Assembly (NCBI RefSeq): GCF_900090045.1
Contig: NC_041788.1
Coordinates: 3,343,501 to 3,407,500, forward strand
DNA from: Plasmodium malariae
Taxonomy: Eukaryota; Apicomplexa; Aconoidasida; Haemosporida; Plasmodiidae
Direction of reading: 5' to 3'
Length of the DNA: 64,000 bases
Both the position numbers and the translations under genes were made by a program. Position 1 is the stretch's first letter. Each line of letters starts with the position of its first letter. Shown piece by piece: positions 13,197 to 24,395 of the stretch. The notes below the pieces were generated by a model, which was not told where the DNA came from, ran no database searches, and was given only the letters and a program-made list of their open reading frames with translations.

Positions 13197-16100
13197 ATGA
13201 AGGATCAACAAAGAAGGAACGCAAAAGATTCAAGTGGTAAGAGTAAAAATAGTAGTAGCACATTAAATACGGAAAAAAAAAAAAATGCTAATAATGATGA
13301 TAAGGATAAAAATACGCATGGTAATTTATCAGGAAAGTCGGGAGGAAGTTCTGAGGGGTTGAGTAAGAAAAGAAATGAAAAAGTGAGTGATAAATTAGAA
13401 AACAGTAATGATAATGGTAATAATAATCGTAATAAAAGCGGAAATAATTGTGTCAGTAATAACTTCAATAATAACGTCAATAATAGGGGCAATAATGGTG
13501 GAAATAATAGTGGCAATGATAGCGGTAATATTAATGGTAATATTGCTGGTAATAATAATTATAATGTTAGTAATAATAACAACAATAACAGTAACAATAA
13601 TAGTACCAATAATACCAATAATAATAACAGTGATAAGCGCAAGAGTTCGAGCTGCTCCAATAGTAGTAGTAAAATTGCGAAAAATGATAATTCCAAAGTG
13701 GGAGAAAAAAAGGAAGGCATTGGCAGAAATAGCAACGAATCCATCACTTTAAAAAATGTAAACAGTTCATGTGATAGTTTAAAGTTAAGTAAAAACAAAA
13801 ATGAAAAAGGAGAGGGAGAAGATAAAAAGGACAAATCTCATTCAGTTGATGATAAAACAAAAAAAGATCAGACAAATGATAGTAACAAATATGATCATAA
13901 TAAGACGGCAAATAAATTAATTTCAAAAAATAATAAATTGAAAAATAATAGTAACCACAGAGTTAGTAGTAGTCGTAGTTATAGTAACAGTAACAGTAAC
14001 ACTAACATTAACAGTAATAGTAATAGTAATAATAATAATAATGCAAAAAATAATGATGAAAAGAAAAAAAAAAATCTAATAACAGCATCTTCGTCGAAAG
14101 GGATCTTCAAAGAACAATCATCATCAGTATCTCCCAGCAGCAAAAAAAAAAGTGCTTCATCATCCAAAAATATTCGAAAAATTGTGAGTGATGAAACTAT
14201 TAACAATGATAATATTTTCAAGAAAGAAAAGCGAAAGAGCAGCTTTTCGTCGAGTAATATGGATGTGAAGAGTAGGAGTGAGAGTGCTAAAAGGGCTAGT
14301 GACGTTGTAAGAAGGGTAAGTAATGAGAGTACAAAAAGGAGTAGTGATGTGAAAAGGGGTAGTGCTAGCGGAATTGGTACTGGTACAGGCGAGTGTGCTA
14401 AAAAAAATTTTGATATGAAAAAGAGTACTGGTAATGGTAACGGCAATGGAAGTGTCAGTGGCTTAGGCATTGGAGAGGGTGGGAACAAATTATTGAATAG
14501 TAATAATGGTTCCATCCCAAAAGAAGAAAATTCAAATGTAAGTAATCGAGGCAGTGTCGACTTGAAGAAAAATAGTAAATCTGAGAATTCTAGAAGATTG
14601 AAAAATGTGAATGAAAGTGATGACGATAGTGGAAATAGAAGTCGAAATGGAAGTGGTAATAATGAAAATAAGAATGCACAGGAGCAAAGCTCCAAAAAGA
14701 AGAAAAACAGTTTAAATAGTAGAGATAGTGAAAGTATGAAAAATCAGTTTAAAAGAAGTAAACAGACTTCTAATTCGTTTGGTAAAAAGGAAAATTCCAG
14801 GAGAGGTTCATTAGATTATAAGAAAAGTAAGGAAGGCAAAGACAGTAAGGAAGGAAGAGAAAGTAAGGAAGGTAAAGATAGTAAGGAAGGCAAAGATAGC
14901 AAAGAAGGCAAAGACAGCAAAGAAGGCAAAGACAGCAAAGAAGGCAAAGACAGCAAAGAAGGAAGAGAAAGTAAGGAAGGTAATACAAATAAAAACAAAA
15001 GTAAGAGTAATAAAGTGAAGAGTAGGAAAGATAAAAATAAAGGGAAAATATATAAAGAAGAGGATGATGATGATACAGAGGAGGGAGATAGCGAAATGGG
15101 TGATGAGGAGGGGGAGGAGGAAGGAGAAGATGGTAATAATGGTAATAATGATAATAATGAAGGAACGGTAAGTGGAGCGAAAGAAGGAAAAGAACGGTCA
15201 GAACGAAAGAAAGAAAAGGTTAATCAAGAAGAGGAAGGTGCAGTAATTGGGGAAGTGGAAGCAGTAGGGGAAGAAGTAGAAGAAGGGGAAGAAGATGATG
15301 TTGAGGAGGATGGTGAAGATGAAGAAGATGATGAAGACGAAGAAGATGATGAAGACGAAGAAGATGATGAGGATGATGAAGACGAAGCAGTCGAAGAGGA
15401 GGATGAAGAGGACGACGAAGAGGATGATGGGTCTAGTGATTTATACAAACGAAAGGATTCAAAAAAAAAATCGACATACAAAAAGAAAAAGAGTACGAGT
15501 AGTGCTAAAAGGAAAAGGAGTTCCAAATTGAGCCTTAGAAGAAAAAAGAGATATGTAAAATTGAGTAAAGAAAAAGGAAAGGTAAACAAGATAATTTTAA
15601 AAAATGAAAAGAAAAATATAAAGGGCGAGCAGTTGAAAGGTGATAAGTTTAAAGGTGAAAAGGGAAAGGGCGAAAAAGTGAAAACTGAAAAGGCAAAAGA
15701 TAGTAATATTAATGGCAGTGGAAATAACTATGTGGAGGAAGAGAGTTCTTATTTCGATGATAGCATGTATTCTGCTGAAGCGAGGAGGAACATTTTGGAG
15801 GAAAGAGAAAGAAAGAGACAGCAAAAAGAAAACTTTATAAAGCAGATGAAGCTACCGAAATATGCAGATGATGAATCTATATTATTTATTAACAACCCAA
15901 ATTATGTAATGGTATTATTATTTCTAACTGTGTATAAAGATGTGTTAAAAATGACGTGGAATTTTAAAGATATTGATGATATGTTTCAAAATAAAGAAAC
16001 TACAGAATTTGGAAGGAATTTTATATTAAAATTATTTTTTTTTCTTGGTCGTTATTTTAATTCAAAATCTATATTTATGTACAAGTATATATCTCGAATT

Positions 16101-19100
16101 TTTGAAGATAAAGAAGCATCATTAGTTCGAGTTGTTAATTTTAATGAACTATTTCCTGCTGTAGAATCAAGGAAGGAGTTGAAAAATAGTGGAGTAGTAG
16201 GTAGTGGTTCTAAGAAGAAAAAAGAAAAGAGAGGGAAAAAATTAAAGAATGAATTAAAAGCGGATGAGTTACTGTATGATGAGGAAATGATAGAGAATGA
16301 GGATTTGAACGAATACGAAGATGAGAATGAGGAGGGTGATGATGAGAATGAAGAGGGTGAAGATGAGATTGAAGAAGAGGAAGAAGAAGAGGTCGAAGAA
16401 GAAGTCGAAGAAGAGGTCGAAGAAGAGGTCGAGGAAGAGGTCGAGGAAGAGGACGACGAAGAAGAGTTAGAAGACTATAATGATGACGAAAGACACATAT
16501 CCATTGACAAAACAATTGACAAAACAACTGACAAAACAATTGACAAAACAATTGACAAAACAATTGACAAAACAGTTGACAAAACAATTGACAAAACAAT
16601 TGACAAAAGTGGAAAGAAATCTTTTCGTTCAAATACATCAGACGAATGTGCCAAACTTGCAAAGGTGGACAGTGTTGACAATACGAAGTCCAAAGGTATT
16701 GCAGGTAATCAAAGAGTAGAAGATCAAGAGAAAAAGGGTGTTATAAATAAAGACACAATAATCAATAAAGTTGTTAAAAGAGAACAACAGCTAAGTGGAG
16801 GAAGTTTGAGGGGTTCGAGTGGGGTAGGAAAGGATGCAGTGGCGGGGGGGGGGACTTTGGATCAAAAGGAAAATGTAAAAGGTAGAGGAGCAGCAGCTCA
16901 TAAAATGGGTTGGGAAGTAGGACAGGAAGTAGGACGTGAAGTGGTAAGTGAAGAAGTGGGAGAGGAAATGGACGAAGAAGTAGGTAATGTAGCAGTAGGT
17001 GCGGTAGGCGGTGGAGTAAGCGTTGGTATAACCGGTGGTGCAGCCGATGAAAAGCAGGAGGAAGATCAGGTAAAGAATGAAGAAATGCAGAATGACGAGA
17101 AGGGGCTGACTAAGAAACTTTTTTTAGAATGGGATGATCTATCAGTAACATCCAAGTTACGAATTATAAGGATGTTATTAAATTTGGTTTTATGCGAGAG
17201 TAATAATTTGAAGAAAATGTTGATGAATGAAAAAATAGATTATAACAATGGATATTTGGGTAAAATAAATAATGATAAATATTGGTTTATTCTAAATGAT
17301 ACGGTTAATATTGAGTTTAAGTTATATATAGAAAAAGAGGAGAAAGGAATTTTCGAGTTCCTATGTGATGATGATGATGTGTTATATAGTATTGGATATA
17401 ACTTTTTAAAAGACATAAATACTAAGGTAATGGGTGAGATAATAATAGAAAGATATAATAAAATTTGTAGAGAAAAAAGGAATAGGAGTAGAATTTTAAA
17501 GCAACAGAAGAAGCTTTGTGCTGATTTTAATATGACTACAGATCAGTTGATTACATCTAAGAAAAGGCAGCATAAGCAAGTGGACTACTTTAATTTTGAT
17601 AGTGAAACAGTTCGTATGAGGAAGAATGAAACAAGTACAGGAATGAATGGTTACAATTATGGTAGCAGCAATAATTACAATAACAATAGTACAAACCACA
17701 ATGGTAGTTATAACAACAACCATAGTACTTGCAATTATAATAACAATCATAATACTGGCAGTGGTAATCATAACAGTACTAGTGGTAATTATAATAGTAA
17801 TTATAATAATCCATATTCTCTTCAGAAGAATAATTACCAGAAGAATGATAGATCTTTTAGGTTAGCCGCTAGAAATGCACAAAAAGGAAACGTAGACGAG
17901 TTAGAAATATGGAAATTCAATAATAAAGATATTGTGGGGGTAGGGGAAAATAAAGTATATTTACATAATGGAAATAATTTATCTAATGGTGTGATGGTTA
18001 ACGGGGTTGATAGCCTTAACAGGAATGTGAATGGATTGATTAACTCAGTTGGGGGTGGAAATATTATGCATAATGCAAGTAGTGCACTAGTGGGAGGTAG
18101 CAATATGGAGGGTGGTGGTACCGGTGGTGCCTGTGCCTCCGCTTCTGCTGCTACGGCTACTGGTTCAGGTTCTGGTATTGTTGTTAAAGTACCCCTGAAA
18201 AGGGGTAGGAAGAAAAAATCAGAAAAAAAGAAAAGAGGAAGAAAAAAAAAAATACTTACGGAAGGATTTATTGGTGTTCCAAATATTCCCATATCAGTAG
18301 AAACAAAAAATGAAACAAAAAAAAATGTAACAAGGGTTAGGAAAAGTCCATACACAAAAAGAAATGTAAAACCAGCTGTTTCTATTAAATATGGAACTAG
18401 AAGTCATTCTATTAATAAATATGAAAAGGAACAGATGCATTTTAATGAGTTTGCATTAAATCATGGTTGTTTACATAATGAGGATTTTTATAAAAATGGA
18501 AATATTATGGACCCAAAATTTTTTAATCCTACTTTGCATGTTAATAATTTTATGAACCATAATATGAATAACACCAGTGCATATAATATACAAAATAATA
18601 ATATACTGAATATTAGAAATAATAATAATAACAATGGCAATAGCAATACCAATAGTAATAATAATGCTAATACTAATAGCAGTAGTACTAATAATAATAA
18701 GCTCAACAGTGCAGGTAATTACAATTTCCCATTTATGTACAACCCGCAGTTGTACAATCAGTATTATATGTACAATGGGAATATGTACATGCTGAACAAT
18801 GCAGGAAATAATATGTTTAGTCAGAATAATACAAATGGTACAGGTGCTGTTGGTATTGGAGTCGGTGTTGGTGTTGGCGTTGGTGCAAAGGAGATAAATG
18901 CGGAGGGGTTGTTTATATCTCAGAATATGGCAAAGGGAAATTTGAGGGGTTCTTCCCCCCCCGGGGTGATTAACAATATGAATAATTTGAGCATCAGTAT
19001 GGTAAAGAACAATGGTGGAGGGGGTAACAGTGGTATTAGTAGCATTAATGGAATTGGCGGTATTGGAGGTATTGGGGGTATTGGTGGTATCAATGGAATG

Positions 19101-21140
19101 AGTAGTAGCCATAACAACAGTAATAATAATAAGGGAGGACTAAGTGGTCATGATAACGAAAGCACAATGCATAATAACGACCTGAACTGTGTAAGTGGTG
19201 CTCTGGGGAGTGGAGGGATTCATTTGAATGATGTAATGAATACAGGTATACCTAGTGGAATGAATATGATGAACAGTAGTATAAATGGCATTGAAGGAAA
19301 TATAAATAGTAATATAAATTATATGGACTCTTTAGGAAATAATAATTCTATAAATAAATATAATGCATATATGGTAAATAATAGAAATTCTATAAACAAT
19401 ATGCCGAACACCTTATATAACAATAATATGTACAGTTTGAAGTTTCCATTTATGAATAATGACATGATGAATTATAATTACAATTTAAATAATTTTCAAA
19501 ATATGAATTACGATAAGATAAACAAAAATCTGTTTAAAAGATATCCAAATTTCATTGGAGCAGCAGGATCTGCTGCAGGTGCCACAGTGAGTGCAAGTGG
19601 GTTTCCTCCATATAACAATATAAATCCTTATGTGAACTTTAACTCATATAATTTAAATTATCAAAGAAGTGAGCACTTTAACCATATTCCTAACACTACA
19701 GGGTCTTTTAAAAACAAATTAATGAACGACAATATTGCGGGTTATCACATGTACCACAATAGCAGTGGTGGTAATGGAGCTGGAAGTGGCAGTGGTAGTA
19801 GTGGTAACAACAGCAGTAATAGCAATAACAATAGCAATAACAATAGCAATAACAATAGCAGTAACAATAGCAGCAACCAGAGTAGCAACCAGAGTAGCAG
19901 CACGATGGGAAATAGTGCCATAGGTAGTAGTACTATGGGTAGTAGTACTATGGGCAGTAGTACTATGGGCAGTAGTACTATGGGCAGTAGTACTATGGGC
20001 AGTAGTACTATGGGCAGTAGTACTATAGGTAGTAGTACTATGGGTAGTAGTACAGTAGGTAATGGTAATAATGGCTGCAGTAATATTGGAAAGAGTAAGG
20101 CTGTAGTTAATAACAACCATGCCAACATGACAAGCAGTGATAGTAATAACCCAGCACCTATGAGTATGTTACCTCCAAGTGATATAAACAAAGGTGGTGG
20201 TAATGAAGGTAGTGTCCAAAGAATTAATAACATGAGTAGAGGAAACAATACCCATGAAACGGCATCGAATTTGAATCATTTAAACAAAATGAACAGTATT
20301 AGCGGAGTTAATAATGTCAGCAGTAGCAGTAACAGCGGGACTAACGTGAATAGCGGGAATGCACTGAGTAATATGAACAGTCAGGCGAATATTTCAAATA
20401 TGACGAATATGACAAGTATAGATAGCAATAGTAATAGTAATTCTAATAATAATTGTAATAATAATTGTAATAATAATATGAATAATAATATGAATAATAA
20501 TATGAATAATAGTATGAATAATAGTATGAATAATAATATGAATAATAATATGAATAATAGTATGAATAATAGTATGAATAATAATGGTGTAATGGTTGGA
20601 AGTATGCATAACGTAGTTAACTCGTCCTCCAATCGAATGAATGTTAGTGGTATTTCCAATGATAAGGAAATTGGTCGAAGTAATTTTATATCAAGTGCAT
20701 TAAACAACATGAATGATATAAATAACAGCCTTATGGGAAATATGGAATCGGGAAAAGGAAATACAAAGTTGAATGAAAATCATACCAGCAGTAATAATAA
20801 TAATAATTTTAACAATAATAATAATAATAATAGTAATAGTAATAGTAATTATTACAATAATAATAATTATTATTATAATAATAATCATGGTACTAATCAT
20901 GGTACTAATCATGGTACTAATGGTAATAATAATAATGTGAACCCCCCCCACTCATCCTATGAAGGTAATAATAGTAGTAATCATTATGCTACGTATAGCG
21001 GTGGTCCTAATATAACGACATCCGAGTTAATTATAAATAAAACTAATATGAATATTATTGTCAAAGAAGATCAAAAGGGAAATAATATGATTGTAGAAAA
21101 CACATGTAGTGGAAACATAGCTAATGTAAAACATGTATAA
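13197..21140 (+). CDS. 2,647-residue low-complexity protein with DDT/WHIM-like segments and AT-hook-like motifs; probable chromatin factor
   Basis: A single open exon starts at ATG 13197 (MKDQQRRNAKDSSGKSKN). Order along the protein: an Asn/Ser/Lys-rich N-terminus; SKEGKD repeats (about 543-598); acidic Glu/Asp blocks (near 620-745 and 1035-1100); eight DKTI repeats (about 1102-1138). Structured islands lie between. About 885-960 (LPKYADDES..., then VMVLLFLTVYKDVLKMTW) resembles a DDT helix bundle. EWDDLSVTSKLRIIRMLLNL at about 1311 resembles WHIM1, and GYLGKINNDKYWFIL near 1350 resembles WHIM2. Two basic RGRKKK motifs near 1667-1686 look like AT-hooks. The C-terminal 900 residues are Asn/Met/Gly/Ser-rich with MGSST and MNN repeats. 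DDT-WHIM proteins are accessory subunits of ISWI-type remodellers that gauge nucleosome spacing. That role is inferred here from short motifs; gene existence is secure. Confidence 0.8.
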   Translation: MKDQQRRNAKDSSGKSKNSSSTLNTEKKKNANNDDKDKNTHGNLSGKSGGSSEGLSKKRNEKVSDKLENSNDNGNNNRNKSGNNCVSNNFNNNVNNRGNNGGNNSGNDSGNINGNIAGNNNYNVSNNNNNNSNNNSTNNTNNNNSDKRKSSSCSNSSSKIAKNDNSKVGEKKEGIGRNSNESITLKNVNSSCDSLKLSKNKNEKGEGEDKKDKSHSVDDKTKKDQTNDSNKYDHNKTANKLISKNNKLKNNSNHRVSSSRSYSNSNSNTNINSNSNSNNNNNAKNNDEKKKKNLITASSSKGIFKEQSSSVSPSSKKKSASSSKNIRKIVSDETINNDNIFKKEKRKSSFSSSNMDVKSRSESAKRASDVVRRVSNESTKRSSDVKRGSASGIGTGTGECAKKNFDMKKSTGNGNGNGSVSGLGIGEGGNKLLNSNNGSIPKEENSNVSNRGSVDLKKNSKSENSRRLKNVNESDDDSGNRSRNGSGNNENKNAQEQSSKKKKNSLNSRDSESMKNQFKRSKQTSNSFGKKENSRRGSLDYKKSKEGKDSKEGRESKEGKDSKEGKDSKEGKDSKEGKDSKEGKDSKEGRESKEGNTNKNKSKSNKVKSRKDKNKGKIYKEEDDDDTEEGDSEMGDEEGEEEGEDGNNGNNDNNEGTVSGAKEGKERSERKKEKVNQEEEGAVIGEVEAVGEEVEEGEEDDVEEDGEDEEDDEDEEDDEDEEDDEDDEDEAVEEEDEEDDEEDDGSSDLYKRKDSKKKSTYKKKKSTSSAKRKRSSKLSLRRKKRYVKLSKEKGKVNKIILKNEKKNIKGEQLKGDKFKGEKGKGEKVKTEKAKDSNINGSGNNYVEEESSYFDDSMYSAEARRNILEERERKRQQKENFIKQMKLPKYADDESILFINNPNYVMVLLFLTVYKDVLKMTWNFKDIDDMFQNKETTEFGRNFILKLFFFLGRYFNSKSIFMYKYISRIFEDKEASLVRVVNFNELFPAVESRKELKNSGVVGSGSKKKKEKRGKKLKNELKADELLYDEEMIENEDLNEYEDENEEGDDENEEGEDEIEEEEEEEVEEEVEEEVEEEVEEEVEEEDDEEELEDYNDDERHISIDKTIDKTTDKTIDKTIDKTIDKTVDKTIDKTIDKSGKKSFRSNTSDECAKLAKVDSVDNTKSKGIAGNQRVEDQEKKGVINKDTIINKVVKREQQLSGGSLRGSSGVGKDAVAGGGTLDQKENVKGRGAAAHKMGWEVGQEVGREVVSEEVGEEMDEEVGNVAVGAVGGGVSVGITGGAADEKQEEDQVKNEEMQNDEKGLTKKLFLEWDDLSVTSKLRIIRMLLNLVLCESNNLKKMLMNEKIDYNNGYLGKINNDKYWFILNDTVNIEFKLYIEKEEKGIFEFLCDDDDVLYSIGYNFLKDINTKVMGEIIIERYNKICREKRNRSRILKQQKKLCADFNMTTDQLITSKKRQHKQVDYFNFDSETVRMRKNETSTGMNGYNYGSSNNYNNNSTNHNGSYNNNHSTCNYNNNHNTGSGNHNSTSGNYNSNYNNPYSLQKNNYQKNDRSFRLAARNAQKGNVDELEIWKFNNKDIVGVGENKVYLHNGNNLSNGVMVNGVDSLNRNVNGLINSVGGGNIMHNASSALVGGSNMEGGGTGGACASASAATATGSGSGIVVKVPLKRGRKKKSEKKKRGRKKKILTEGFIGVPNIPISVETKNETKKNVTRVRKSPYTKRNVKPAVSIKYGTRSHSINKYEKEQMHFNEFALNHGCLHNEDFYKNGNIMDPKFFNPTLHVNNFMNHNMNNTSAYNIQNNNILNIRNNNNNNGNSNTNSNNNANTNSSSTNNNKLNSAGNYNFPFMYNPQLYNQYYMYNGNMYMLNNAGNNMFSQNNTNGTGAVGIGVGVGVGVGAKEINAEGLFISQNMAKGNLRGSSPPGVINNMNNLSISMVKNNGGGGNSGISSINGIGGIGGIGGIGGINGMSSSHNNSNNNKGGLSGHDNESTMHNNDLNCVSGALGSGGIHLNDVMNTGIPSGMNMMNSSINGIEGNINSNINYMDSLGNNNSINKYNAYMVNNRNSINNMPNTLYNNNMYSLKFPFMNNDMMNYNYNLNNFQNMNYDKINKNLFKRYPNFIGAAGSAAGATVSASGFPPYNNINPYVNFNSYNLNYQRSEHFNHIPNTTGSFKNKLMNDNIAGYHMYHNSSGGNGAGSGSGSSGNNSSNSNNNSNNNSNNNSSNNSSNQSSNQSSSTMGNSAIGSSTMGSSTMGSSTMGSSTMGSSTMGSSTMGSSTIGSSTMGSSTVGNGNNGCSNIGKSKAVVNNNHANMTSSDSNNPAPMSMLPPSDINKGGGNEGSVQRINNMSRGNNTHETASNLNHLNKMNSISGVNNVSSSSNSGTNVNSGNALSNMNSQANISNMTNMTSIDSNSNSNSNNNCNNNCNNNMNNNMNNNMNNSMNNSMNNNMNNNMNNSMNNSMNNNGVMVGSMHNVVNSSSNRMNVSGISNDKEIGRSNFISSALNNMNDINNSLMGNMESGKGNTKLNENHTSSNNNNNFNNNNNNNSNSNSNYYNNNNYYYNNNHGTNHGTNHGTNGNNNNVNPPHSSYEGNNSSNHYATYSGGPNITTSELIINKTNMNIIVKEDQKGNNMIVENTCSGNIANVKHV

Positions 21141-21429
21141 TAAAATAAAAAGATTGTATTGTTATCCATGAAGAAGAGCTATTATATATTTTCGAAAACG
21201 TGAAAGCGAATTTATGGGGAAAAAAAAAAAAAAAATAAATAAATATATAAAATATAATAAAATAAAATATAATAAAATAAAATATAATAAAATAAAATAT
21301 AATAAAATAAAATATAATAAAATATAATAAAATAAAATAAAATTCTCTGTGTAGTTACTCTGTTCAGTAATATCAAGCACGGCGATTACACGGGGTGAAT
21401 ATATAAGGGAGAGGACAGTGTAATACAGT
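21141..21429. repeat. 3' flank with 15-base AAAATAAAATATAAT tandem repeat
   Basis: Downstream of the large gene stop, 21240-21345 is an A/T-only tandem repeat. It probably covers the 3' untranslated region. Confidence 0.7.
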
Positions 21430-21654
21430 ATGTCTAAAAAGAAAAATGAACCTATTGATAACTTTTATACTTTTGTATTTAACTTTTTTGCAAAAGTAGA
21501 AATAAAAAGTGAGATAATAGAGGTAAAGAGAAAGAACTATACAAATGAAACAAAGATGAACGAAAAAAATACAAGCAAAATAAAATATAAAACAAACATA
21601 AAGTCGAATAATCGTGCAGAGGCCAAAGTAGAACAAAGTGATATAACGGAATAA
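21430..21654 (+). CDS. Possible 74-residue protein, function unknown
   Basis: ATG at 21430 starts MSKKKNEPIDNFYTFVFNFF, and the frame ends in VEQSDITE and a stop. The composition (Lys, Glu, Asn, Thr, few Ile/Tyr runs) is like Plasmodium coding sequence. The frame lies 290 bases downstream of the large gene on the same strand. The reverse strand is open too, but with a Phe/Tyr/Cys-rich product typical of a shadow. No domain was recognised. It could also be an exon of an unresolved gene. Confidence 0.38.
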   Translation: MSKKKNEPIDNFYTFVFNFFAKVEIKSEIIEVKRKNYTNETKMNEKNTSKIKYKTNIKSNNRAEAKVEQSDITE

Positions 21655-21770
21655 AGCTGACCATGTTAATGAAAAAATCAAAATTTAAAAACACAACTTC
21701 GAAAAATTTCATCAGAACTTATTGGTCGAGTTAGTACAAAAATGATATAACAAATGTGTCATTTTTTTTT

Positions 21771-21816
<46 letters not shown>

Positions 21817-23880
21817 GTATACTTGGAAATTACAAAATGGAACAGAGAAAAAGAGAATATATTTTTTTTTATTTTTGTCGATTCGTGCAGGTTATATGTA
21901 CGTACATATGCCCATATTTGTATATATATATATATATAAATATATATACACGCACAAGCATGCGAACACAAGCATGTAAATAGAAGCGTACAAATACACA
22001 AATACAAAAACATATATAGACATATATAAACATATATAGACATATGTAAACATATATAAACATATATAAACATATATAAACATATATAGACATATGTAAA
22101 CATATATAAACATATATAAACATATATAAACATATATAAACATATATTGTGTATACATATGTCGTTTGCGTGGCACACGTGTATTTGTTAGCAACAGAGA
22201 TTCGTTCTTATGCCTTTAACACATACAAAGCAATTTGCAAATTTGATAAGCCCCAGTATTTGATATAAATTTATATGCTAAATAGGTTTATGCATTTTTA
22301 TATTTTTTAATAAAATAAAATGGAGTTATAATTATATATATATATATATATATTTTATTATTATTTTTTTTTTCTTTCCTTTTTTATGTTTTCAACACAA
22401 TAGGATTATTGTGTTATGTTATGTTAGAATAGTAAAAGCGATGTATTTTTTATATTTTCATTTTTTCATTTTTTCATTATTTCACTTTTACATTATTTCA
22501 CTTTTACATTATTTCACTTTTACATTATTTCACTTTTACATTATTTCACTTTTACGTTATTTCACTTTTACATTATTTCACTTTTACATTATTTCATTTT
22601 TTCATCTCCTTTTTGTTTCATTTTCCCTCTTTTTTCTTAGTTTATTTTTTCAAAACTCTTGCCCTTTTTTCAAAATTTTATTATTAAGATGTGAATAATA
22701 AAATGTAAATGTTTTTTTTGAAAATAATGCAGTTCATATTGTTCGAATGTGTGTATATACATACGTACAAGCAATACGTATAAGAATACACGCATAGTAT
22801 ATACCTCACATAAGTGAATACATACATATACACTTACAAAATCATACTATCACAAACTCACCCGATTACACCATTACACCATTATACCATTGCATCCTAT
22901 TTACTTTATGTTTATATTGTATGTACTTGCAATATATGTACATACAAATGTGTAAACATTTTAATTTAAATAATGAACGTTGGATTTATTTTAATTTTTT
23001 TCATTTCTGTGTTTACTTATTTTATTTTTTTTTTTTTTTACCTTTCTATATTTTTACACCTTAGAAAAAAATTATAACTTAAAATTATAAATAAGAAGAA
23101 ATTTGCAATATGTATTAATTTTTTTTTTTTTTTCTGTGTTTTTTTAATAAATGAATAAATGATTTTACAAATAAATGTCAGGTAAATTTTTTGTTGATCC
23201 TTATGTGTTGAAATAATAAACTTTGTTATTTAATCGTTTTTTAAATTTGTTCACATAAGAAAAAAAAAAAAAAAAAGAGTGCAGAAAAAGCATTTTGTAG
23301 ACTCTTTGGGGAAAGGTGTGGTAAGTTGTTACGTGCACAAATATGTTTGCAGTAGATATAAATATTGATATTGATAACCTGTTAATACTTATATAAATGT
23401 TTGGGTTACATATGTGTAGTGATGAATATGTATATGTAAGCATACTCATATAATAAGCACTCACTTAAGCGATTTATCCTTTTTTTTTGTTTTTATGTGA
23501 TGTTAACATTTTTCATTAATACGTATATTTTGGACTGATGGTACAAAGGACACGAAATAATTTTACAATTTAAATTGTTTCAAAAGGTAATAAATATAAA
23601 TATATATGTGTACAAATTTTATTACTTTTTGTATTCTTTGTGGAAAAATAATATAAACAATATATTTTTTTTTTTTTTTTTTTTTTTGCAAAATTGCATA
23701 TACATAATAAAATAAATTAAATATTCAATACAAGCATATTTCACGAATTGTATTGGTAGTTTCCCGTGCTTTACCTTCATAACGTGTAATATAAAAGATC
23801 AGCTTTGTATTTTTGGGCGTATAATAATAAAAGGGAATCATCACATTCATTAAGCTGAGAATTTTATACAAAGGAAATGT
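21655..23880. repeat. Gene-poor region with short tandem repeats
   Basis: 21773-21800 is poly-T. 22005-22147 is a decamer repeat (AAACATATAT with AGACATATGT variants). 22450-22600 is a 16-base repeat (CACTTTTACATTATTT), pyrimidine-rich on the forward strand. The rest is poly-T and AT-rich sequence. No gene was recognised. Confidence 0.6.
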
Positions 23881-24395
23881 ATGTGGGTCAGGTTCTGTAG
23901 ACTCGCATTAAGAAATAACAAAAAAAAAGTGACAGCAGTCATTAGCGGTATGAACAGGTAAATAATTTCTTTTCTGTTATTTTGTTTTTCCCCTATTTTG
24001 CCTTCCTTTCCCTTATTTTGCCTTCCTTTCCCTTATTTTGCCTTCCTTTCCCCTATTTTGCCTTCCTTTCCCCTATTTTGCCTTCCTTTCCCCTATTTTG
24101 CCTTCCTTTCCCCTATTTTGCCTTCCTTTCCCCTATTTTGCCTTCCTTTCCCCTATTTTGCCTTCCTTTCCCCTATTTTGCCTTCCTTTCCCTTATTTTG
24201 CCTTCCTTTCCCTTATTTTGCCTTCCTTTCCCCTATTTTTTTTTTTTTTTTTTATTTCCATTTTTAGTGCAAGGTAAAATCGATAAGCACGTGGTCAAAT
24301 ATATAAGGTGCCTTTATTTTTATTTTATGAAGAATCAAATTTTTAAACAGTTCTGTGGAGTTGTACAAGAATTTTTATTACAGAGGATTGGCTGA
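23881..24395 (+). CDS. 64-residue protein in two exons, function unknown
   Basis: Exon 1 is 23881-23947 (22 codons plus G). It starts MWVRFCRLALRNNKKKVTAV and ends at the donor GTATGA. Exon 2 is 24268-24395, after CCATTTTTAG, and adds TG to restore a Val codon. The frame then reads GKIDKHVVKYIRCL... and ends LLQRIG and a stop. Donor, acceptor, T-rich tract and phase all agree. The alternative donor GTAAAT seven bases later gives an immediate stop. The intron is almost entirely a 20-base pyrimidine repeat. The basic N-terminus with RFCRLALR is compatible with mitochondrial import or an LYR-like protein, but this is a guess. The next gene on the same strand is FMC1-like. Confidence 0.55.
23990..24237. 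repeat. 20-base pyrimidine tandem repeat (TTTTGCCTTCCTTTCCCCTA) inside an intron
   Basis: About twelve copies differing only at CCCTTA/CCCCTA, running into poly-T and the acceptor at 24267. It contains no AG dinucleotide, so it acts as one very long polypyrimidine tract. It is open in all three forward frames, which creates false ORFs. Confidence 0.92.

Noticed and set aside
13205..20951. Many long reverse and alternate-frame ORFs opposite the 2,647-residue gene
   Set aside because: They are shadows of AGT/AAT/GAA codon repeats: poly-Leu/Ser/Ile products with no conserved features.
21754..22194. Ile/Tyr/Cys-rich ORFs on both strands
   Set aside because: Arise from the decamer AAACATATAT repeat and poly-T.
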